64,000 bases of DNA from Marmoricola sp. OAE513 (GCF_040546585.1 NZ_JBEPOC010000001.1:682001-746000); one strand, 5' to 3'. Counted from the stretch's first letter, positions 19,584-29,839 are shown. Notes: generated by a model not told the origin, from the letters alone. Translations and numbers: made by a program.

Positions 19584-20271
19584 CGGCGCTCCCCTGGCCG
19601 GTTCCGGGCTCGTCGCTCAGGTCGTCCAGCGCGACCTCGACCTCCGCGAGCACCGTGCGCAGCTCCTCGGCGCTGATCGCTCCGAGCCGCAGCAGCCGGG
19701 GTTGGTCCCCGGTGCAGTCGACGATCGTCGAGGGGCGGTCGTCCGAGGTGGGGCCGCCGTCGAGGATCACCGCGACCTGCGCGGAGAGCATCTCGGCGGC
19801 GTCGTCGGCGTTGGTCGCCGCGGGCCTGCCGGTCAGGTTGGCCGAGGACACCGCCAACGGCCCGGTACGGGCCAGCAGCTCCAGGGCGACCTGGTCGTGC
19901 GGCATCCGGACCGCCACGGTCCCGCGGGTCTCCCCGAGGTCCCACTGCAGGGAGGACTGCTGGCGCACGACGATGGTCAGAGGTCCCGGCCAGTAGTGCT
20001 CGACCAGGACGCGCGCCCACTCGGGCAGCTGGGTCGCCAGTGCGTCCAGGGTCGCCGGCGACCCGACGAGCACCGGCGGCGGCATCTCCCGACCCCGGCC
20101 CTTGGCTTCCAGGAGACGCGCCACGGCGACCGGGTCGAACGCGTCCGCGCCGATCCCGTAGACGGTGTCGGTCGGCAGGACGACGAGCTCCCCGGCCCTG
20201 ATCGCGGTCGTGGCGGCGGCAAGGCCGGCCTCGAGCATCTCTTCGTCGCCGGCGTCATAACGGGTGGACAC
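19576..20271 (-). CDS. tsaC: L-threonylcarbamoyladenylate synthase (Sua5/YrdC/YwlC)
   Basis: 231 aa. Makes threonylcarbamoyl-AMP from threonine, bicarbonate and ATP for the t6A37 modification of ANN-decoding tRNAs. The YrdC core is clear: IRAGELVVLPTDTVYGIGAD, LEAKGRGREMPPPVLVGS, WPGPLTIVVRQQ, VAVRMPHDQVALELLART and GPLAVSSANLTGRPAATN. The C-terminus is short and lacks the extra Sua5 domain, so it is a YrdC/TsaC-length enzyme. Four bases separate it from prmC. Confidence 0.92.
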   Translation of the reverse strand: MSTRYDAGDEEMLEAGLAAATTAIRAGELVVLPTDTVYGIGADAFDPVAVARLLEAKGRGREMPPPVLVGSPATLDALATQLPEWARVLVEHYWPGPLTIVVRQQSSLQWDLGETRGTVAVRMPHDQVALELLARTGPLAVSSANLTGRPAATNADDAAEMLSAQVAVILDGGPTSDDRPSTIVDCTGDQPRLLRLGAISAEELRTVLAEVEVALDDLSDEPGTGQGSAGA

Positions 20272-20275
20272 GGGC

Positions 20276-21124
20276 CTATCGTGCCAGCCTGGCCGTCAGG
20301 TAGCGCGGACGACCTGCCAGATCGCGGTGGTCCCGTACGTCGGCCCACCGCCCGGTCGCGGCGAAGACGCCGGGCGCGGACTCCCCCTGCAGGTCGGCGT
20401 GCTCGGCCCCCACGACGCCACCGCTGCGGAGCAGCCGCGTGGCGACCTGCTCGAGCACGCGCATCGCCACCAGGCCGTCGTCGCCGGAGAACAGCGCCAG
20501 GTGCGGGTCGTGGTCGCGGGCCTCCGGCGCCACGCTCTCCCAGGCCTCCAGCGGGATGTACGGCGGGTTGCACACCACGACGTCCACGGTGCCGTCGAGC
20601 TCGGGGAAGGCCTGCGCCATGTCGCCCTGGCACAGGTCCACGCCCGTGCCGTCCAGGTTCTGCTGGGCCCAGCGGTGAGCCGACGGATCGAGCTCGACGG
20701 CGTGCACCTGGGCCTGGGGAACTTCGTCGACGATGCTGCGCGCTATCGCGCCGGAGCCTGTGCACAGGTCGACGACCACCGGCGCGCGGCCGGTCACCGC
20801 GCGGGCCGCCTCGATCGCCCACCCGGCGAGCAGCTCGGTCTCCGGGCGGGGCGTGAACACCCCGGGGCCGACCGCCAGCTCGACGTACCGGAAGCCGGCC
20901 GTGCCGGTGAGGTGCTGCAGCGGTTCGCGGGTAGCGCGGCGCTGCACCAGGGCGTCGTACGCCTGCTCCTGGTCGGGCGTCAGTGCCGGCGCGAGCGCCA
21001 GGCTGCCCCGGCCGGTGCCGAGCACGTGCGCGAGCAACCACTCGGCGTCGTTGACCGGGCTGTCGACGCCGGCCGCCTCCAGCGTGGTGGCGGCCGCGGC
21101 GAGGGCGACCCGGACCTCAGTCAC
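20276..21124 (-). CDS. prmC: peptide chain release factor N5-glutamine methyltransferase
   Basis: 282 aa. Methylates the Gln of the GGQ motif of release factors, here the RF1 encoded directly upstream (8-bp overlap). SAM-binding motif [14 protein letters not shown] (about 118-130), catalytic NPPY at about 186-189 in [14 protein letters not shown], and the N-terminal substrate domain with [24 protein letters not shown]. Complete and of normal length. Confidence 0.94.
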   Translation of the reverse strand: MTEVRVALAAAATTLEAAGVDSPVNDAEWLLAHVLGTGRGSLALAPALTPDQEQAYDALVQRRATREPLQHLTGTAGFRYVELAVGPGVFTPRPETELLAGWAIEAARAVTGRAPVVVDLCTGSGAIARSIVDEVPQAQVHAVELDPSAHRWAQQNLDGTGVDLCQGDMAQAFPELDGTVDVVVCNPPYIPLEAWESVAPEARDHDPHLALFSGDDGLVAMRVLEQVATRLLRSGGVVGAEHADLQGESAPGVFAATGRWADVRDHRDLAGRPRYLTARLAR

Positions 21125-22190
21125 CGAGAGCTTCCAGGCGGGCGGCCATGTCGGCAGCGACGCAGGACTCGATCACCGGCTCGAGGGCTCCGTCGAGGAC
21201 CTGGTCCAGGTTGTACGCCTTGTAGCCGGTGCGGTGGTCGGAGATCCGGTTCTCCGGGTAGTTGTAGGTCCGGATGCGCTCGGAGCGGTCGACGGTGCGC
21301 ACCTGGGACTTGCGCGCGTCCGACGCCTCGGCGTTCGCCGCTTCCTCGGCGGCAGCCAGCAGCCGGGCGCGCAGGATCCGCATCGCCGACTCCTTGTTCT
21401 GCAGCTGGGACTTCTCGTTCTGGCACGACGCCACGATGCCGGTGGGCACGTGCGTGATCCGGACCGCCGAGTCGGTGGTGTTGACCGACTGCCCTCCGGG
21501 CCCCGAGGACCGGTAGACGTCGATGCGCAGGTCGTTCTCGTTGATGGTGACGTCGACCTGCTCGGCCTCCGGCATCACCAGGACGCCAGCAGCCGAGGTG
21601 TGCACCCGACCCTGGCTCTCGGTGACCGGGACCCGCTGGACCCGGTGCACGCCGCCCTCGAACTTCAGCAGCGCGTACGGTGCCTCGCCCGGAGCCGGGG
21701 TGCCCTTCGCCTTCACCGCGACGGTGACGGACTTGTAGCCGCCGAGGTCGGACTCGTTGGCGTCGACCACCTCGGTGCTCCAGCCGCGGGTCTCGGCGTA
21801 CCGGGTGTACATCCGGAGCAGGTCGCCGGCGAACAGTGCCGACTCCTCACCACCCTCGCCCGACTTCAGCTCGAGCAGGGCGTCCTTGCTGTCCGAGGCG
21901 TCGCGCGGCACGAGCAGGTGGCGCAACCGCTCCCCGGTCACGACGCGGCGCGCGTCCAGGTCGACGGCTTCGGCAGCGAACGCCTCGTCATCGGAAGCCA
22001 GCTCGCGGGCGGCGTCGGCGTCCTCCCCGAGCTGGAGCCACTCGCGGTAGGTGCGCACGATCGCGGAGAGCTCGGCGTACCGCTGGTTGAGCTTGCGAGC
22101 CCGGGCCTGGTCAGCGTGCACCTCGGGGTCCGCCAGGTCGTGCTCGATGTCGGCGTGCTCGGCGATCAGCGCCTCGACGGCTTCGAACAT
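21117..22190 (-). CDS. prfA: peptide chain release factor 1
   Basis: 357 aa. Recognises UAA and UAG. The codon-recognition tripeptide is PVT at about 188-190 (PAT in E. coli) in [18 protein letters not shown]; the catalytic GGQ is at about 232-234 in [18 protein letters not shown]-terminal helices and C-terminal [20 protein letters not shown] are intact. It overlaps prmC and lies 100 bp after rpmE, from which it is separated by a strong hairpin. Confidence 0.96.
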   Translation of the reverse strand: MFEAVEALIAEHADIEHDLADPEVHADQARARKLNQRYAELSAIVRTYREWLQLGEDADAARELASDDEAFAAEAVDLDARRVVTGERLRHLLVPRDASDSKDALLELKSGEGGEESALFAGDLLRMYTRYAETRGWSTEVVDANESDLGGYKSVTVAVKAKGTPAPGEAPYALLKFEGGVHRVQRVPVTESQGRVHTSAAGVLVMPEAEQVDVTINENDLRIDVYRSSGPGGQSVNTTDSAVRITHVPTGIVASCQNEKSQLQNKESAMRILRARLLAAAEEAANAEASDARKSQVRTVDRSERIRTYNYPENRISDHRTGYKAYNLDQVLDGALEPVIESCVAADMAARLEALGD

Positions 22191-22241
22191 CTGCGGCTCC
22201 TGGATCGGGGTGGTGGGACAACGCGCTCCGTGGGAACGAGA

Positions 22242-22281
22242 AACGCCGGCCTCCCCAGGCGAACCTGGAGGGACCGGCGTT
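22242..22281 (-). terminator. hairpin terminator after rpmE
   Basis: An 18-bp, nearly perfect stem (left arm AACGCCGGCCTCCCCAGG, loop CGAA, right arm CCTGGAGGGACCGGCGTT on the plus strand). Read on the minus strand it lies just after the rpmE stop and is followed by TTTCTCGTT, fitting a Rho-independent terminator between rpmE and prfA. Confidence 0.75.
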
Positions 22282-22289
22282 CGACGGAA

Positions 22290-22508
22290 CTACTTGGAAG
22301 CGTCCTTCTTGGCGTAGCGCGCCTCGAACCGGGCGACGCGGCCACCGGTGTCGAGGATCTTCTGCTTGCCGGTGTAGAACGGGTGGCAGTTGGAGCAGAC
22401 CTCGGAGCGCAGCGTGCCGCTCGTCGAGGTGCTACGGGTGGTGAACTGGTTTCCACAGGTACAGGTCACCTCGGTGACGACGTACTCGGGGTGGATGTCC
22501 TTCTTCAT
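22290..22508 (-). CDS. rpmE: 50S ribosomal protein L31 (zinc-binding form)
   Basis: 72 aa. Starts [20 protein letters not shown]; Cys 16, 18, 38 and 41 form the zinc site (C-x-C ... C-x2-C), so this is the zinc-containing paralogue rather than the zinc-free one expressed in zinc starvation. A GGAA-type ribosome site precedes ATG 22508. Normally found next to rho and prfA in actinobacteria, as here. Confidence 0.96.
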   Translation of the reverse strand: MKKDIHPEYVVTEVTCTCGNQFTTRSTSTSGTLRSEVCSNCHPFYTGKQKILDTGGRVARFEARYAKKDASK

Positions 22509-22619
22509 GTTTCCTCTTCCGGGTCAACGGCCGCCGGGTCGCCTGCGGGTGCAGACGTGAACCGGAGCCTCAGAGATTCTGCCACCTGTAACGCAGGGAA
22601 GCGAATCCGCATTCCTCCG

Positions 22620-22994
22620 CTAGGAAGCGTCCTCGCCGAGGACGGCGGCAACGCGCTGCGCCAGCTCGCGGGGGCTGAACGGCTTGACGACGTAGTCGTC
22701 GGCTCCCGCCTCGAAACCCTGCTCGATGTCGGACTCCTGGGCACGCGCGGTCAGCATGATGATCGGGACGCCGGTCATGGCGTCGTCGCCACGGAGCACG
22801 CGGGCGGCTTCGAGGCCACTCATCCCGGGCATCATGACGTCGAGGATGACCAGGTCCGGCTTGTTGCCGAGGCACGCCTCGACAGCAGCGGCACCGTCTG
22901 CGACGGGCAGGACGTCGTGGCCGGCGTGACGCAGCTTGAAGACGACCAGCTCGCGGATGTCAGCGTCGTCGTCAGCGATCACGATGCGCGCCAT
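22620..22994 (-). CDS. stand-alone response regulator receiver (CheY-like)
   Basis: 124 aa, receiver domain only, no output domain. Acidic pocket D8/D9 (IADDDADIRE), phospho-acceptor D52 (LVILDVMMPGMSG), T82 (IIMLTARAQ) and K104 (DDYVVKPFSPREL) are all present. Such single-domain regulators act by protein contact or as phosphate relays. No histidine kinase lies beside it; it sits alone between rpmE and rho, a place where I do not expect a regulator in mycobacteria. The cytoplasmic orphan kinase at 4449-5951 is one possible partner, purely speculative. Confidence 0.9.
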   Translation of the reverse strand: MARIVIADDDADIRELVVFKLRHAGHDVLPVADGAAAVEACLGNKPDLVILDVMMPGMSGLEAARVLRGDDAMTGVPIIMLTARAQESDIEQGFEAGADDYVVKPFSPRELAQRVAAVLGEDAS

Positions 22995-23138
22995 TTAGTC
23001 CCCCTCGGAACATCAAGTTGTGCAGCACCTGTGAACCCCAACGCACGGTGCCGGGTCAGCATAACTACATGCGGTCCGCCATCTGGGGCAATCGGCCAGA
23101 CTGCGTCCGGCCTGAGGTGTCCGCGTTTCCGGGCCTGA

Positions 23139-24914
23139 TCAGCCGTCCAGAGTTCCGTTGGCCGACGGGGTGCTCCTCTGCACCGCCATCAGGAACTCCA
23201 GGTTGGTCTGCGACTTCTTCAGGCGCTCCAGGAGCAGCTCGAGAGCCTGCTGACCCTCGAGCCCCGACAGCACCCGACGCAGCTTCCACACGATGGCGAG
23301 CTCCTCCTCGCTCATCAGCAGCTCCTCGCGACGGGTGCCGGACTGGACGGCGTCGATCGCGGGGAAGATCCGCTTGTCGGCGAAGTCGCGCCGCAGCCGC
23401 AGCTCCATGTTGCCGGTGCCCTTGAACTCCTCGAAGATCACCTCGTCCATCTTCGAACCGCTCTCGATGAGCGCCGTCGCGAGGATGGTCAGCGAGCCGC
23501 CGTCCTCGATGTTGCGGGCGGCACCGAAGAACTTCTTGGGCGGGTACAGGGCCGCCGAGTCGACGCCGCCGGACAGGATCCGGCCGCTCGCCGGGGCGGA
23601 GAGGTTGTACGCGCGGCCGAGGCGGGTGATGCCGTCGAGCAGCACGACGACGTCGTGGCCGAGCTCGACGAGTCGCTTGGCCCGCTCGATCGCCAGCTCG
23701 GCGACCATCGTGTGGTCGCTGGCCGGGCGGTCGAACGTCGAGGAGATGACTTCGCCGTTGACCGACCGCTGGAAGTCGGTGACCTCCTCGGGGCGCTCGT
23801 CGACCAGGACGACCATGAGGTGGCACTCGGGGTTGTTCGTGGTGATCGAGTTCGCGATCGACTGCAGGATCATGGTCTTGCCGGCCTTGGCGGGCGAGAC
23901 GATGAGGCCGCGCTGGCCCTTGCCGATCGGTGCGGCGATGTCGATGACCCGACCGATCAGGTTGGTCGCCGTGGTCTCCATGCGCAGGCGCTCGGAGGGG
24001 TAGAGCGGGGTGAGCTTGCTGAACTCGACGCGGGTCTTGGCCGCCTCCGGGTCGCCGCCGTTGACGCTGTCGATCTTGACCAGCGGGTTGAACTTCTCCT
24101 TGCGGTCGCCCTCGCGGGGCTGACGCACCTGGCCGACGATGGCGTCGCCGCGGCGCAGGCCGTACTTGCGGACCGTGGAGAGCGAGACGTAGACGTCCTC
24201 GGTGCCGGGCATGTAGCCGCTGGTCCGGACGAACGCGTAGCTGTCGAGGACGTCCAGGATGCCGGCGCAGGGCGCGAGCACGTCGTCCTCGAGGATCTGC
24301 AGGTCGGGCTCGTTGCGGTTGCCGCGACGCTCGTTGCCGCCGCCCTGACCACCGGCGCCCTGCTGCGGGTTGCCCGCACCGGCGGCGTTGGCGCGATCGC
24401 GACCACGACGACGGCGGTTGCGGCGGCTTCCGCCCTCCTCCTCGCCTGCTGCGGCCTGCGGGTTCTGTTGGTTGTTCTGCGCGTTCTGGTTGCCCTGCTG
24501 GTTGCCCTGCTGGCGGTTGTTCTGGTTGCCGCGGTTGCCGTCGCCACCGTCGACCTTCTCGCCGCCGTCGGTCTTCTGGTCCTTCTGGGGCTTGTCGTTG
24601 CCCTCGGGCTTGTCTGCCTTCTCGGACCTCTCGGCCTTCTCCGCGGCCTTCTCCGCGGCGCGCTCGGGCGCGTCCTGCTGCGCGGCCTGCTTGGCGCCCT
24701 GCTTCGCGGAGCCGTTCTGGCCGCGGCTCTGGGCGCCGTTCTGGCCGCCACTCTGGCCACCACTCTGGGCAGCCTTGATCGCGGCGACGAGCTCGGCCTT
24801 CTTCATCCCGGTGGCCTTGATGCCCAGGCCTCCGGCCACCTTCTTGAGCTCGGGCAGCAACATCGCGGACAGGCCGCCCTTGGCTGCGGGAGTGGTCTCG
24901 GTGGATTCGGTCAT
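23139..24914 (-). CDS. rho: transcription termination factor Rho with long N/Q/G-rich insertion
   Basis: 591 aa versus 419 in E. coli. Residues about 15-50 form the Rho N-terminal helix bundle (LPELKKVAGGLGIKATGMKK). Residues about 51-200 are low complexity: first Gly/Gln/Ser, then Glu/Lys/Asp, then Asn/Gln (NRQQGNQQGNQNAQNNQQN), then Arg-rich. The RNA-binding cold-shock-like domain follows (GILDVLDSYAFVRTSGYMPG), then the hexameric helicase with P-loop SPAKAGKT near 340-347, VVLVDERPEEVTDF and VVLLDGITRLGRAYN. Actinobacterial Rho proteins have such insertions, which bind RNA; the strength of the Asn/Gln bias here is notable. Transcribed from its own 200-bp upstream gap after thrB. Confidence 0.95.
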   Translation of the reverse strand: MTESTETTPAAKGGLSAMLLPELKKVAGGLGIKATGMKKAELVAAIKAAQSGGQSGGQNGAQSRGQNGSAKQGAKQAAQQDAPERAAEKAAEKAERSEKADKPEGNDKPQKDQKTDGGEKVDGGDGNRGNQNNRQQGNQQGNQNAQNNQQNPQAAAGEEEGGSRRNRRRRGRDRANAAGAGNPQQGAGGQGGGNERRGNRNEPDLQILEDDVLAPCAGILDVLDSYAFVRTSGYMPGTEDVYVSLSTVRKYGLRRGDAIVGQVRQPREGDRKEKFNPLVKIDSVNGGDPEAAKTRVEFSKLTPLYPSERLRMETTATNLIGRVIDIAAPIGKGQRGLIVSPAKAGKTMILQSIANSITTNNPECHLMVVLVDERPEEVTDFQRSVNGEVISSTFDRPASDHTMVAELAIERAKRLVELGHDVVVLLDGITRLGRAYNLSAPASGRILSGGVDSAALYPPKKFFGAARNIEDGGSLTILATALIESGSKMDEVIFEEFKGTGNMELRLRRDFADKRIFPAIDAVQSGTRREELLMSEEELAIVWKLRRVLSGLEGQQALELLLERLKKSQTNLEFLMAVQRSTPSANGTLDG

Positions 24915-25113
24915 GCGGGGTCCTTCCCCAGGTACTGGGCCGACGAGGACTGTCCTGACGGCGCCGTGGTTGCCCGATCAGAGCTCGACCGCCGGTGACG
25001 GACACCGGAGGACCAGGGGCTGATCAGGAGAAGTGCTTCACGTCCTCGCTGTGATCTCAGAGTCGGACCAGCGATCAGGATGGATGCGGTCCGACCTTAG
25101 CACCGCGATCTGG

Positions 25114-26028
25114 TCAGGGTTGAACAACCCGGACACCTCGGGGATCGACATCGAGCTCGTGACCAGCCCACCCCTCAGGAGTCAGCTCGAGCAGGCCGTT
25201 CAGGCTCTCGGCCGTGCCGAGGACCAGGACGGTCGGGCCAGCACCGGAGATGAAGGCGGCCTTGCCGAGACCGCGCAACGACTTCACCAGGGCGTAGGAC
25301 TCGGGCATCGCGGACGCGCGGAACTCCTGGTGCAGGAAGTCCTCGGTCCCGCGCAGCAGCTGGTCGGGCGCGCCGGCCAGGGCGGCGACCAGCAGGGCGG
25401 CGCGTCCGGTGTTCGCCGCAGCCACCGCGTGCGGCACGTCAGCCGGGAGCAGGCCGCGGGCGGCCTCGGTCGAGACCCCGTTCGGCGGGACGAACGCGAC
25501 CGCAGAGATGGACGCCGCGATCGGGGCGGACAGTGCCCACACCTCGTCGGTGGTCTGACCCGCCACGACCAACCCTCCGACGACCGCCGGCGCGACGTTG
25601 TCGGGATGACCCTCGATCTTGTTGGCCAGGAAGAGCAGCGAGTGGTCGTCGAAGCGCTCACCGCCGACCACCAGCGCACGGGCGAGGGCGAGCCCGCCGA
25701 CGATCGCGGCCGAGCTGGAACCCAGACCACGACTCTGCGGGATGCTGTTCTCGAACCTCAGCCGCAGACCGGTCGGCGCCGCCCCGAGGACCTCGAAGGC
25801 AGCCCGCATCGAGCGGACGACCAGGTGGCGTTCGGTGCGCGGCAGATGACCGGCGCCCTCCCCCACGATGTCGATCTCCAGTCCGTCCGGGACCACCTCG
25901 GCGGTGAGCCGGTCGTGAAGGCCGAGGGCCAGACCCAGCGTGTCGAAGCCGGGCCCGAGGTTGGCACTGGTCGCGGGGACCTGGACGGTGACCGGGCCGC
26001 TCACGAGTCCGGGGGCGTGCTGGCTCAC
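25114..26028 (-). CDS. thrB: homoserine kinase
   Basis: 304 aa GHMP kinase. Phosphorylates homoserine for threonine synthesis. N-terminal VQVPATSANLGPGFDTLGLA, ATP-binding GLGSSSAA at about 101-108 (preceded by NSIPQSR), and C-terminal KAAFISGAGPTVLVLG are the three GHMP motifs. Third gene of the hom-thrC-thrB group, 3 bp after thrC. The C-terminus ends VDPRGVRVVQP. Confidence 0.95.
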   Translation of the reverse strand: MSQHAPGLVSGPVTVQVPATSANLGPGFDTLGLALGLHDRLTAEVVPDGLEIDIVGEGAGHLPRTERHLVVRSMRAAFEVLGAAPTGLRLRFENSIPQSRGLGSSSAAIVGGLALARALVVGGERFDDHSLLFLANKIEGHPDNVAPAVVGGLVVAGQTTDEVWALSAPIAASISAVAFVPPNGVSTEAARGLLPADVPHAVAAANTGRAALLVAALAGAPDQLLRGTEDFLHQEFRASAMPESYALVKSLRGLGKAAFISGAGPTVLVLGTAESLNGLLELTPEGWAGHELDVDPRGVRVVQP

Positions 26029-26031
26029 GGT

Positions 26032-27099
26032 CTACTCGAGGCCGGCGGCACGTGCCGCGGAGACCACGTCGGCGTCCACGACGGTGTCGACCAGGTCGGT
26101 GAAGGTCGACAGCGCGGTGTCGATGTCCTTGAGTCCGTGTCCGGTCACCGTGACGACGACCTTCTTGCCGCTCAGGTCGGCGCCCTCGGAGTGCTCGAGC
26201 AGGATGCCCGCGACACCGGCCGCCGAGGCCGGTTCCACGAACACGCCGTCGCGGCTGGCCAGCTCGCGCTGCGCGGCGAGGATCTGCTCGTCGGTGACCT
26301 TGCGGAAGGCGCCGCCCGAGTCGTTGGCGGCCGCCATCGCCAGGTCCCACGAGGCGGGGTTGCCGATCCGGATCGCCGAGGCGAGCGTCTCGGGATCCTC
26401 GACGGGGTGGCCGAGGACCAGCGGCGCGGCCCCGGCCGCCTGCCAGCCGCGCATGACCGGGGTCCGGGTGGCGTCCCCGGAGTCGACGTACTCCTGGTAG
26501 CCCTTCCAGTACGCCGAGATGTTGCCGGCGTTCCCGGTCGGGAGAACGTGCACGTCAGGGGCGTCGCCCAGGAAGTCGACGATCTCGAAGGAGCCGGTCT
26601 TCTGGCCCTCGAGGCGCATCGGGTTGACCGAGTTCACCAGCGCGACCGGGTAGTTCTCGGCGAGCTTGCGGGAGATGGTCAGGCAGTCGTCGAAGTTGCC
26701 GCGGACCATGATCACCTGGCCGCCGTGCACGACCGCCTGGGCGAGCTTGCCGGCCGAGATCTTGCCCTGCGGCACCAGGACGAGGGCCTTGACGCCGGCC
26801 TTGGCGGCGTACGCGGCCATCGAGGCCGAGGTGTTGCCGGTGGAGGCGCAGACGACGGCCTTCGCCCCCTGGCCGACCGCCACGGAGAGTGCCACGGTCA
26901 TGCCGCGGTCCTTGAAGGAGCCGGTCGGGTTGTTGCCCTCGACCTTGAGCCAGACCTCGGCTCCGGTCACGCCGGAGAGCCAGTCGGAGTGCACCATCGG
27001 GGTGCCGCCCTCACGCAGGGTGATCGTGGGGGTGCCGTCGGGGATGTCGAGGCGGTCCCGGTACTCCTCGATCACGCCGAGCCACTGGTGGGTGCTCAC
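26032..27099 (-). CDS. thrC: threonine synthase
   Basis: 355 aa PLP enzyme converting O-phosphohomoserine to threonine. The Schiff-base Lys is K63 in [33 protein letters not shown] binds the phosphate/PLP ring, and [16 protein letters not shown] carries the PLP-phosphate loop. The start ATG overlaps the hom stop by one base, so the operon is coupled. Confidence 0.95.
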   Translation of the reverse strand: MSTHQWLGVIEEYRDRLDIPDGTPTITLREGGTPMVHSDWLSGVTGAEVWLKVEGNNPTGSFKDRGMTVALSVAVGQGAKAVVCASTGNTSASMAAYAAKAGVKALVLVPQGKISAGKLAQAVVHGGQVIMVRGNFDDCLTISRKLAENYPVALVNSVNPMRLEGQKTGSFEIVDFLGDAPDVHVLPTGNAGNISAYWKGYQEYVDSGDATRTPVMRGWQAAGAAPLVLGHPVEDPETLASAIRIGNPASWDLAMAAANDSGGAFRKVTDEQILAAQRELASRDGVFVEPASAAGVAGILLEHSEGADLSGKKVVVTVTGHGLKDIDTALSTFTDLVDTVVDADVVSAARAAGLE

Positions 27100-28418
27100 T
27101 ACTCACTCGCTCCTTCTACGCGCATCACGCTGGACACGTCACGGACGAACGCCATCCGGCGGATCGCTTCCACGGTCGCGGCGAGGTCGGCGTCGCTGGC
27201 CGCGTGCGAGACCACCACGAGCTGCGCGTCGTCGCCCCGACCCTCCTGACGGACCGTCGAGATCGAGACGTCGTGCTCGGCGAACGCCTGCGCGACCGCG
27301 GCGAGCACACCCGCCTTGTCGTCGACGTCGATCTGCACGTGGTACCGGGTCTCGGTGCTGCCCATCGGCAGCACCGGCAGGTCGGCGTACGCCGACTCCC
27401 CGGCGCCGCGGACGTCGGCGAGCCGGTTGCGGGCCACCGTGACGAGGTCACCGAGGACGGCGCTCGCCGTCGGCGAACCCCCGGCACCGGGGCCGTAGAA
27501 CATCAGCTCGCCGGCCGCCTCGCTCTCGACGAAGACGGCGTTGTAGGCGCCGCGCACGCTGGCGAGCGGGTGCGACCGGGGAATCATCGCGGGGTGCACC
27601 CGGACCGAGACCGCCGGGCCGGCCGGGCCGTCGGAGAGGTCGCAGATCGCGAGCAGCTTGACGACCGAACCCATCTCGCGGGCCGAGGCGACGTCGCTGG
27701 CCGTGACCTCGGCGATGCCCTCGCGGTACACGTCACCGGCGGTGACCCGGGTGTGGAAAGCCAGGCTCGCGAGGATCGCGGCCTTGGCGGCGGCGTCGAA
27801 GCCCTCCACGTCTGCGGTCGGGTCGGCTTCGGCGTACCCGAGGGCCTGGGCCTCCTCGAGCGCCTCGGTGAAACCGGCGCCGGTGGAGTCCATCTTGTCC
27901 AGGATGAAGTTGGTGGTGCCGTTGACGATGCCGAGCACCCGGGTGACCTTGTCACCGGCGAGCGACTCGCGCAGCGGCCGCAGGATCGGGATGGCGCCGG
28001 CGACGGCGGCCTCGTAGTAGAGGTCGCGGTCGGCGCGCTCCGCGGCGGCGAACAGCGTCGCGCCGTCCTCGGCGAGCAGGGCCTTGTTCGCGCTGACGAC
28101 CGACGCCCCGGCGCCGAGCGCGGCCAGGATCAGCGTGCGGGCCGGCTCGATCCCGCCGATGACCTCGACGACGACGTCGACGTCGTCCCGGGTGACCAGC
28201 GCCTCCGCGTCGGTGGTGAACAGGTCGGCCGGCAGGTCCGCGTCCCGGTCCAGCCCGAGGCGTCGTACGGCGATGCCGACCAGCTCGACCGGGGCTCCGA
28301 CGCGGGCCGTCAGGTCGTCGGCCTGCTCGTGGATCAGCCGGGCCACCTGGGTGCCGACGACCCCGCAGCCCAGCAGGGCCACGCGGATGGACGACTTGTC
28401 AGACTCCTGGGTACTCAT
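27099..28418 (-). CDS. hom: homoserine dehydrogenase
   Basis: 439 aa. Reduces aspartate semialdehyde to homoserine. Rossmann motif [16 protein letters not shown] at residues about 13-28, catalytic region [20 protein letters not shown], and a C-terminal ACT domain from about 355 ([20 protein letters not shown]) for feedback control by threonine. First gene of the threonine group, 5 bp downstream of lysA, linking lysine and threonine branches of the aspartate pathway. Confidence 0.95.
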   Translation of the reverse strand: MSTQESDKSSIRVALLGCGVVGTQVARLIHEQADDLTARVGAPVELVGIAVRRLGLDRDADLPADLFTTDAEALVTRDDVDVVVEVIGGIEPARTLILAALGAGASVVSANKALLAEDGATLFAAAERADRDLYYEAAVAGAIPILRPLRESLAGDKVTRVLGIVNGTTNFILDKMDSTGAGFTEALEEAQALGYAEADPTADVEGFDAAAKAAILASLAFHTRVTAGDVYREGIAEVTASDVASAREMGSVVKLLAICDLSDGPAGPAVSVRVHPAMIPRSHPLASVRGAYNAVFVESEAAGELMFYGPGAGGSPTASAVLGDLVTVARNRLADVRGAGESAYADLPVLPMGSTETRYHVQIDVDDKAGVLAAVAQAFAEHDVSISTVRQEGRGDDAQLVVVSHAASDADLAATVEAIRRMAFVRDVSSVMRVEGASE

Positions 28419-28423
28419 CGGGC

Positions 28424-29839
28424 TCAGTCTTCCATCGAGTCGGCCGCGCCGACGTCGAGTCTCAGCAGGTCGTCGACGGTCTCGCGGCGCAGCACGACCG
28501 AGGTCGCGCCGTCCTTGACCGAGATCACCGGGGGCCGCAGGGCGTGGTTGTAGTTGCTGGCCATCGACCGGCAGTAGGCGCCGGTGCCCGGGACGGCGAT
28601 CAGGTCACCGGGCGCCAGGTCGCCGGGAAGGAACTCGTCCTTGACCACGATGTCGCCGGCTTCGCAGTGCATGCCGACCACGCGGGACAGCAGCGGCGGG
28701 GCCTCGGAGGTCCGGCTGGCGAGGGTCGCGGAGTAGTCGGCGTCGTACAGGGCGGTGCGGATGTTGTCGCTCATCCCGCCGTCGACGCTGACGTAGGTGC
28801 GCACGGCCCCGGCGTCGAGCTCGACCGCCTTGACGGTGCCGACGGCGTACACGGTGCACATCGCGGGTCCGACGATCGCGCGACCGGGCTCGATGGAGAG
28901 TCGGGGCACCTCGACGCCGCGCGCCTTGGCCTCCTCGGTGACGATCTTGGTGAGCTCGATCGCCAGCTGCGAGGGGTCCGACGGGTCGTCCTGGGTGGTG
29001 TACGCGATGCCGAAGCCGCCGCCGAGGTCCATCTCCGGCATCACCACCCCGACCTCCTCGGAGATCTGCGCGTGCAGGGCGAGCACCCGGCGCGCGGCGA
29101 CCTCGAAGCCGGCGGTGTCGAAGATCTGCGAGCCGATGTGGCTGTGCAGTCCGAGCAGCTCCAGGGACTCGACGCCTGCGATCGCCTCGGCTGCCGCGAG
29201 CGCGTCGCCGCTGCTGATCGAGAACCCGAACTTCTGGTCCTCGTGCGCGGTCGCGATGTACTCGTGGGTGTGCGCCTCGACGCCTGCGGTCACCCGGATC
29301 AGCACCTTGGCGGTGCGACCGAGGTCGCGGGTGATCTGGGTCAACCGCTCGATCTCGTGGAACGAGTCGACGATGATCCGGCCGACCCCGAGCTCGACGG
29401 CCCGGCTCAGCTCCGCCTCGGACTTGTTGTTGCCGTGGAAGCCGATCCGCTCGGCCGGGACGCCGGCGCGCTCGGCGACGGCCAGCTCCCCCCCGGAGCA
29501 GATGTCGAGGAGGAGCCCTTCCTCGATCACCCAGCGGGCGATGGTGGTGCTCAGGAACGCCTTGCCCGCGTAGTAGACGTCGTAGTCCGCGAACGCGGCG
29601 CGGAAGGCCCGCGCTCGACCGCGGAAGTCCGCCTCGTCCAGCACGTACGCCGGCGAGCCGTGCTCGGCGACCAGGTCGGTCAGCCGGACTCCCCCGACCT
29701 CCAGGACCCCGTCGACCTTGAGCGCCGTCGTCGACCACAGCTGCGGCAGCAGCGCGTTGACGTCCGCAGGGTCGCGCAGCCAGGCAGGACCGCGGACGGA
29801 CTGGACGGCGTGCGCCCAGCCGGCCTCGTGAGCGCGCAT
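28424..29839 (-). CDS. lysA: diaminopimelate decarboxylase
   Basis: 471 aa from ATG 29839, which overlaps the argS stop (TGATG); the frame extends to 29992 inside argS and is not used. Makes lysine from meso-diaminopimelate. Alanine-racemase-fold PLP enzyme: Lys K93 in YYAGKAFLSTTIARW, LLGLHSHIGSQIFD, the glycine loop DLGGGFGIAY, SIEPGRAIVG and the C-terminal GMHCEAGDIV with the catalytic Cys. About 40 residues of N-terminal extension precede the core, as in other actinobacterial LysA proteins. Confidence 0.95.
   Translation of the reverse strand: MRAHEAGWAHAVQSVRGPAWLRDPADVNALLPQLWSTTALKVDGVLEVGGVRLTDLVAEHGSPAYVLDEADFRGRARAFRAAFADYDVYYAGKAFLSTTIARWVIEEGLLLDICSGGELAVAERAGVPAERIGFHGNNKSEAELSRAVELGVGRIIVDSFHEIERLTQITRDLGRTAKVLIRVTAGVEAHTHEYIATAHEDQKFGFSISSGDALAAAEAIAGVESLELLGLHSHIGSQIFDTAGFEVAARRVLALHAQISEEVGVVMPEMDLGGGFGIAYTTQDDPSDPSQLAIELTKIVTEEAKARGVEVPRLSIEPGRAIVGPAMCTVYAVGTVKAVELDAGAVRTYVSVDGGMSDNIRTALYDADYSATLASRTSEAPPLLSRVVGMHCEAGDIVVKDEFLPGDLAPGDLIAVPGTGAYCRSMASNYNHALRPPVISVKDGATSVVLRRETVDDLLRLDVGAADSMED

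Noticed and set aside
25062-25095. Stem GTCGGACC / GGTCCGAC after thrB
   Set aside because: Only 8 bp with an 18-nt loop and no T tract; too weak to call a terminator.
25033-27249. Long plus-strand open frame opposite thrB-thrC
   Set aside because: Shadow frame of GC-rich codon use; composition is Arg/Gly/Asp/Val-rich without domains.
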